Notes under the pieces: generated by a model
Told to the model about the DNA's origin: nothing
Database searches by the model: none
What the model saw: the letters and a program-made list of their open reading frames with translations, nothing else
Translations under genes and position numbers: made by a program
From: Gammaproteobacteria bacterium UBA3067
GTDB lineage: Bacteria; Pseudomonadota; Gammaproteobacteria; Pseudomonadales; UBA3067
Direction of reading: 5' to 3'
Length of the DNA stretch: 7,192 bases
Assembly (NCBI GenBank): GCA_002366835.1
Contig: DFBZ01000077.1
Coordinates: 1 to 7,192 of the forward strand
Shown: positions 5,849-7,192 of the stretch, one piece after another
Numbering within the stretch: the first letter of the stretch is position 1
Layout of the letters: every line of letters starts with the position of its first letter

Positions 5849-6649
5849 GTGGATATATTTCAAGCGTTAGTTTTGGCTTTAATTCAAGGCCTCACCGAGT
5901 TTTTACCCATTTCCAGTTCTGCCCACCTTATATTGCCCTCAAAGGTATTGGGTTGGCCTGACCAGGGTTTAGCTTTTGACGTTGCTGTGCATGTGGGTAC
6001 ATTAGCAGCCGTTATGCTTTACTTCAAAAAAGAGCTTGTGGCAATGAGTTCGGGTAGCGTTTCGGCCTTGAGTCATAAGAGCTGGAATCAAGAGGCGCGA
6101 CTGACTTTTGCCGTGATTATCGGAACCATTCCTGCTGGAGCGGCAGGTTTTATTCTTAATGATTACGTGGATGAGTATTTACGGTTTACCTGGATTATTG
6201 CAACAACCACAATTATTTTTGGCCTGCTTCTATGGTATGCCGATAAAACGGCTCTTTTGTCAAAAGAGGAGGTGCACTTTACTTGGCAGCTCGCATTGGT
6301 CATCGGTATGGCGCAGGCGCTTGCGCTGATACCTGGTACTTCACGTTCTGGAATCACCATAACCGCTGCACTCTTGCTTGGCTTTAATCGAGAATCTGCG
6401 GCGCGTTTTTCTTTCTTATTGTCGATTCCTCTTATTCTTGCAGGAGGAGGCTTAAAAACTCTGGATTTATTGGAGTCTTCTGTTGCTGTGGATTGGTCAC
6501 TTATAGCGATCGCAGTTGTAACTTCAGCCACCGTTGCCTACCTGACAATTCGCGTGTTTATATCCTTGCTGGATAAAGTGGGTATGATGCCCTTTGTTAT
6601 TTATCGCCTTGGGCTGGGTGCAGTACTGCTTGGTTTTATTTGGTTGTGA
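5849..6649 (+). CDS. uppP: Undecaprenyl-diphosphatase (UppP/BacA)
   Basis: This integral inner-membrane enzyme removes a phosphate from undecaprenyl diphosphate, renewing the lipid carrier for peptidoglycan and other envelope polymers; overproduction gives bacitracin resistance in E. coli. The product is 266 aa, close to the 273 aa of E. coli. The first motif is QGLTEFLPISSSAH: Glu17 and His26 align with catalytic E21 and H30 of E. coli, while E. coli E17 is replaced by Gln13, an accepted (E/Q)xxxE variant. The second motif is PGTSRSGIT at 162-170, with Arg166 matching R174. About seven or eight hydrophobic segments are visible (near 5-22, 42-58, 86-105, 112-131, 147-161, 183-202, 214-236, 246-265). 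The start is GTG 5849; it is required to complete the first membrane segment, although only a weak AGAGAA (5838-5843) precedes it. It probably shares a transcript with tsaB. Confidence 0.96.
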   Translation: MDIFQALVLALIQGLTEFLPISSSAHLILPSKVLGWPDQGLAFDVAVHVGTLAAVMLYFKKELVAMSSGSVSALSHKSWNQEARLTFAVIIGTIPAGAAGFILNDYVDEYLRFTWIIATTTIIFGLLLWYADKTALLSKEEVHFTWQLALVIGMAQALALIPGTSRSGITITAALLLGFNRESAARFSFLLSIPLILAGGGLKTLDLLESSVAVDWSLIAIAVVTSATVAYLTIRVFISLLDKVGMMPFVIYRLGLGAVLLGFIWL

Positions 6650-6702
6650 TTAAGTTGATTCATTGACGCCCATAGTTAAATGCGCTTTTATGATGATAGT
6701 GA

Positions 6703-6731
6703 TTGACTAAATCGGGTGATTTCTCTCAATT
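6703..6731 (+). promoter_or_regulatory. Possible promoter for the 118-aa gene
   Basis: TTGACT (6703-6708) is a near-consensus -35 box, 17 bases before TCAATT (6726-6731), a poor -10 box. The spacing and position, about 30 bp before the start at 6760, are right. The weak -10 keeps confidence low. The gap of 110 bp after uppP shows no clear terminator, so readthrough from uppP is also possible. Confidence 0.3.
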
Positions 6732-6759
6732 TTTTTATTTTTGGTAAGTGGAATAGCTG

Positions 6760-7116
6760 GTGCAACTGACTAACTCTACAACGAGCACATTTCTGCCTAA
6801 GGCTCGGAGCTCCTCGAAGCATCCCTCGCCAGGGCGCGATGCTGTGCCAGTTAACGAGGGAGCAAACCCGTATCGAGAGAAATCTAACGGTGCTTCATAC
6901 TCCCCAGCCAGCAATCCCAAAGCGAAGCTCGATACTGCAAGGCAGGTAACCTCAACAAACCGCGCTGAAGACCTGCAAACTCGTCCAATCTTTAAATACC
7001 AAGATCCGAAAACCCTCCCTAGTCACGCAAAGGGGGCTGTTTCTGCCTATCAAAGTGTTGCCGCAGCTTTACCTCCACAGAAAGTCGAACTACTGGGGAT
7101 TGATATTTTTGTTTAA
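6760..7116 (+). CDS. Unrecognised 118-aa protein, disordered N-terminus and conserved-looking C-terminal tail
   Basis: I do not recognise a named family. The frame starts at GTG 6760, preceded by a weak AGTGGA-like site (6747-6752), and ends TAA 7114-7116. Residues 1-86 are rich in Ser, Thr, Pro, Asn and Lys with no hydrophobic core, so probably disordered; there is no signal peptide or membrane segment. Residues 90-118 differ: a helix-like AKGAVSAYQSVAAAL followed by KVELLGIDIFV at the very end. Small gammaproteobacterial proteins with a terminal 'AYxx...LLGxDxF/Y' tail exist as I remember them, mostly annotated hypothetical, but I cannot verify it here. The coding sequence is visibly more GC-rich than the flanking spacers, supporting a real gene. 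It follows uppP by 110 bp on the same strand. The start is uncertain. Confidence 0.6.
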   Translation: MQLTNSTTSTFLPKARSSSKHPSPGRDAVPVNEGANPYREKSNGASYSPASNPKAKLDTARQVTSTNRAEDLQTRPIFKYQDPKTLPSHAKGAVSAYQSVAAALPPQKVELLGIDIFV

Positions 7117-7155
7117 CCAGAGTTTTTCTCGCTGTTATCAGCTCTTTGGTTTTTT
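7117..7155 (+). terminator. Possible terminator after the 118-aa gene
   Basis: CCAGAG (7117-7122) can pair with CTCTTTGG (7142-7149) with a two-base bulge, around an inner GCTG-TTAT-CAGC hairpin, and a run of six T follows at 7150-7155. The location directly after the stop codon is right, but the stem is interrupted. The remaining bases to 7192 show nothing I can assign. Confidence 0.35.
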
Positions 7156-7192
7156 AGATGGTTAATTCAGCCATTGAGTCAGCCTGTCTTGA

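Noticed and set aside
6163..6531. 122-codon minus-strand frame inside uppP
   Set aside because: It lies opposite conserved UppP membrane segments and the PGTSRSGIT motif; a shadow frame.
1..7192. Defence island, toxin-antitoxin pair, CRISPR array, phage genes, tRNA or rRNA
   Set aside because: Both strands were read for spaced direct repeats, cloverleaf-like stretches and nuclease, integrase or toxin motifs; none was found.

Overview
The window reads as an ordinary chromosomal stretch of a Gram-negative gammaproteobacterium. Supporting signs are an E. coli-like periplasmic gamma-glutamyltransferase, a proteobacterial TsaB, MobA and UppP, and an AlgP/histone-H1-like lysine-alanine-proline protein of the kind known from Pseudomonas and relatives. 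Moderate GC with AT-rich spacers would suit a marine or Cellvibrio/Saccharophagus-type lineage, but that placement is inference from general appearance, not from a search.

Layout, left to right. 1-345 is a leader without a recognisable gene. 364-2070 (+) encodes gamma-glutamyltransferase with a signal peptide; 77 bp later 2148-2546 (+) encodes a small hotdog-fold acyl-CoA thioesterase, possibly cotranscribed. 2547-3204 is a long AT-rich spacer holding a 140-bp MITE-like element (2802-2941) with 17-bp terminal inverted repeats and TTTA direct repeats on both sides. 3205-4089 (+) encodes a 294-aa highly basic DNA-binding protein with a regular C-terminal array of AT-hooks. A perfect 15-bp hairpin (4124-4157) terminates it and, from the other side, the convergent mobA gene (4216-4848, -). 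A divergent spacer (4849-5085) contains a strong imperfect palindrome overlapping a probable tsaB promoter. tsaB (5086-5790, +) and uppP (5849-6649, +) follow as a likely two-gene unit, then a 118-aa unrecognised protein (6760-7116, +) with a low-complexity N-terminus and a conserved-looking C-terminal tail.

The genes do not form one pathway: glutathione/gamma-glutamyl metabolism in the periplasm, CoA-thioester hydrolysis, nucleoid or regulatory DNA binding, molybdenum cofactor maturation, tRNA t6A modification and recycling of the undecaprenyl lipid carrier. No defence system, phage, CRISPR array, tRNA or rRNA was seen. The items most worth a second look are the MITE-like element, the AT-hook array protein, the palindrome at the tsaB promoter, and the unassigned 118-aa protein.
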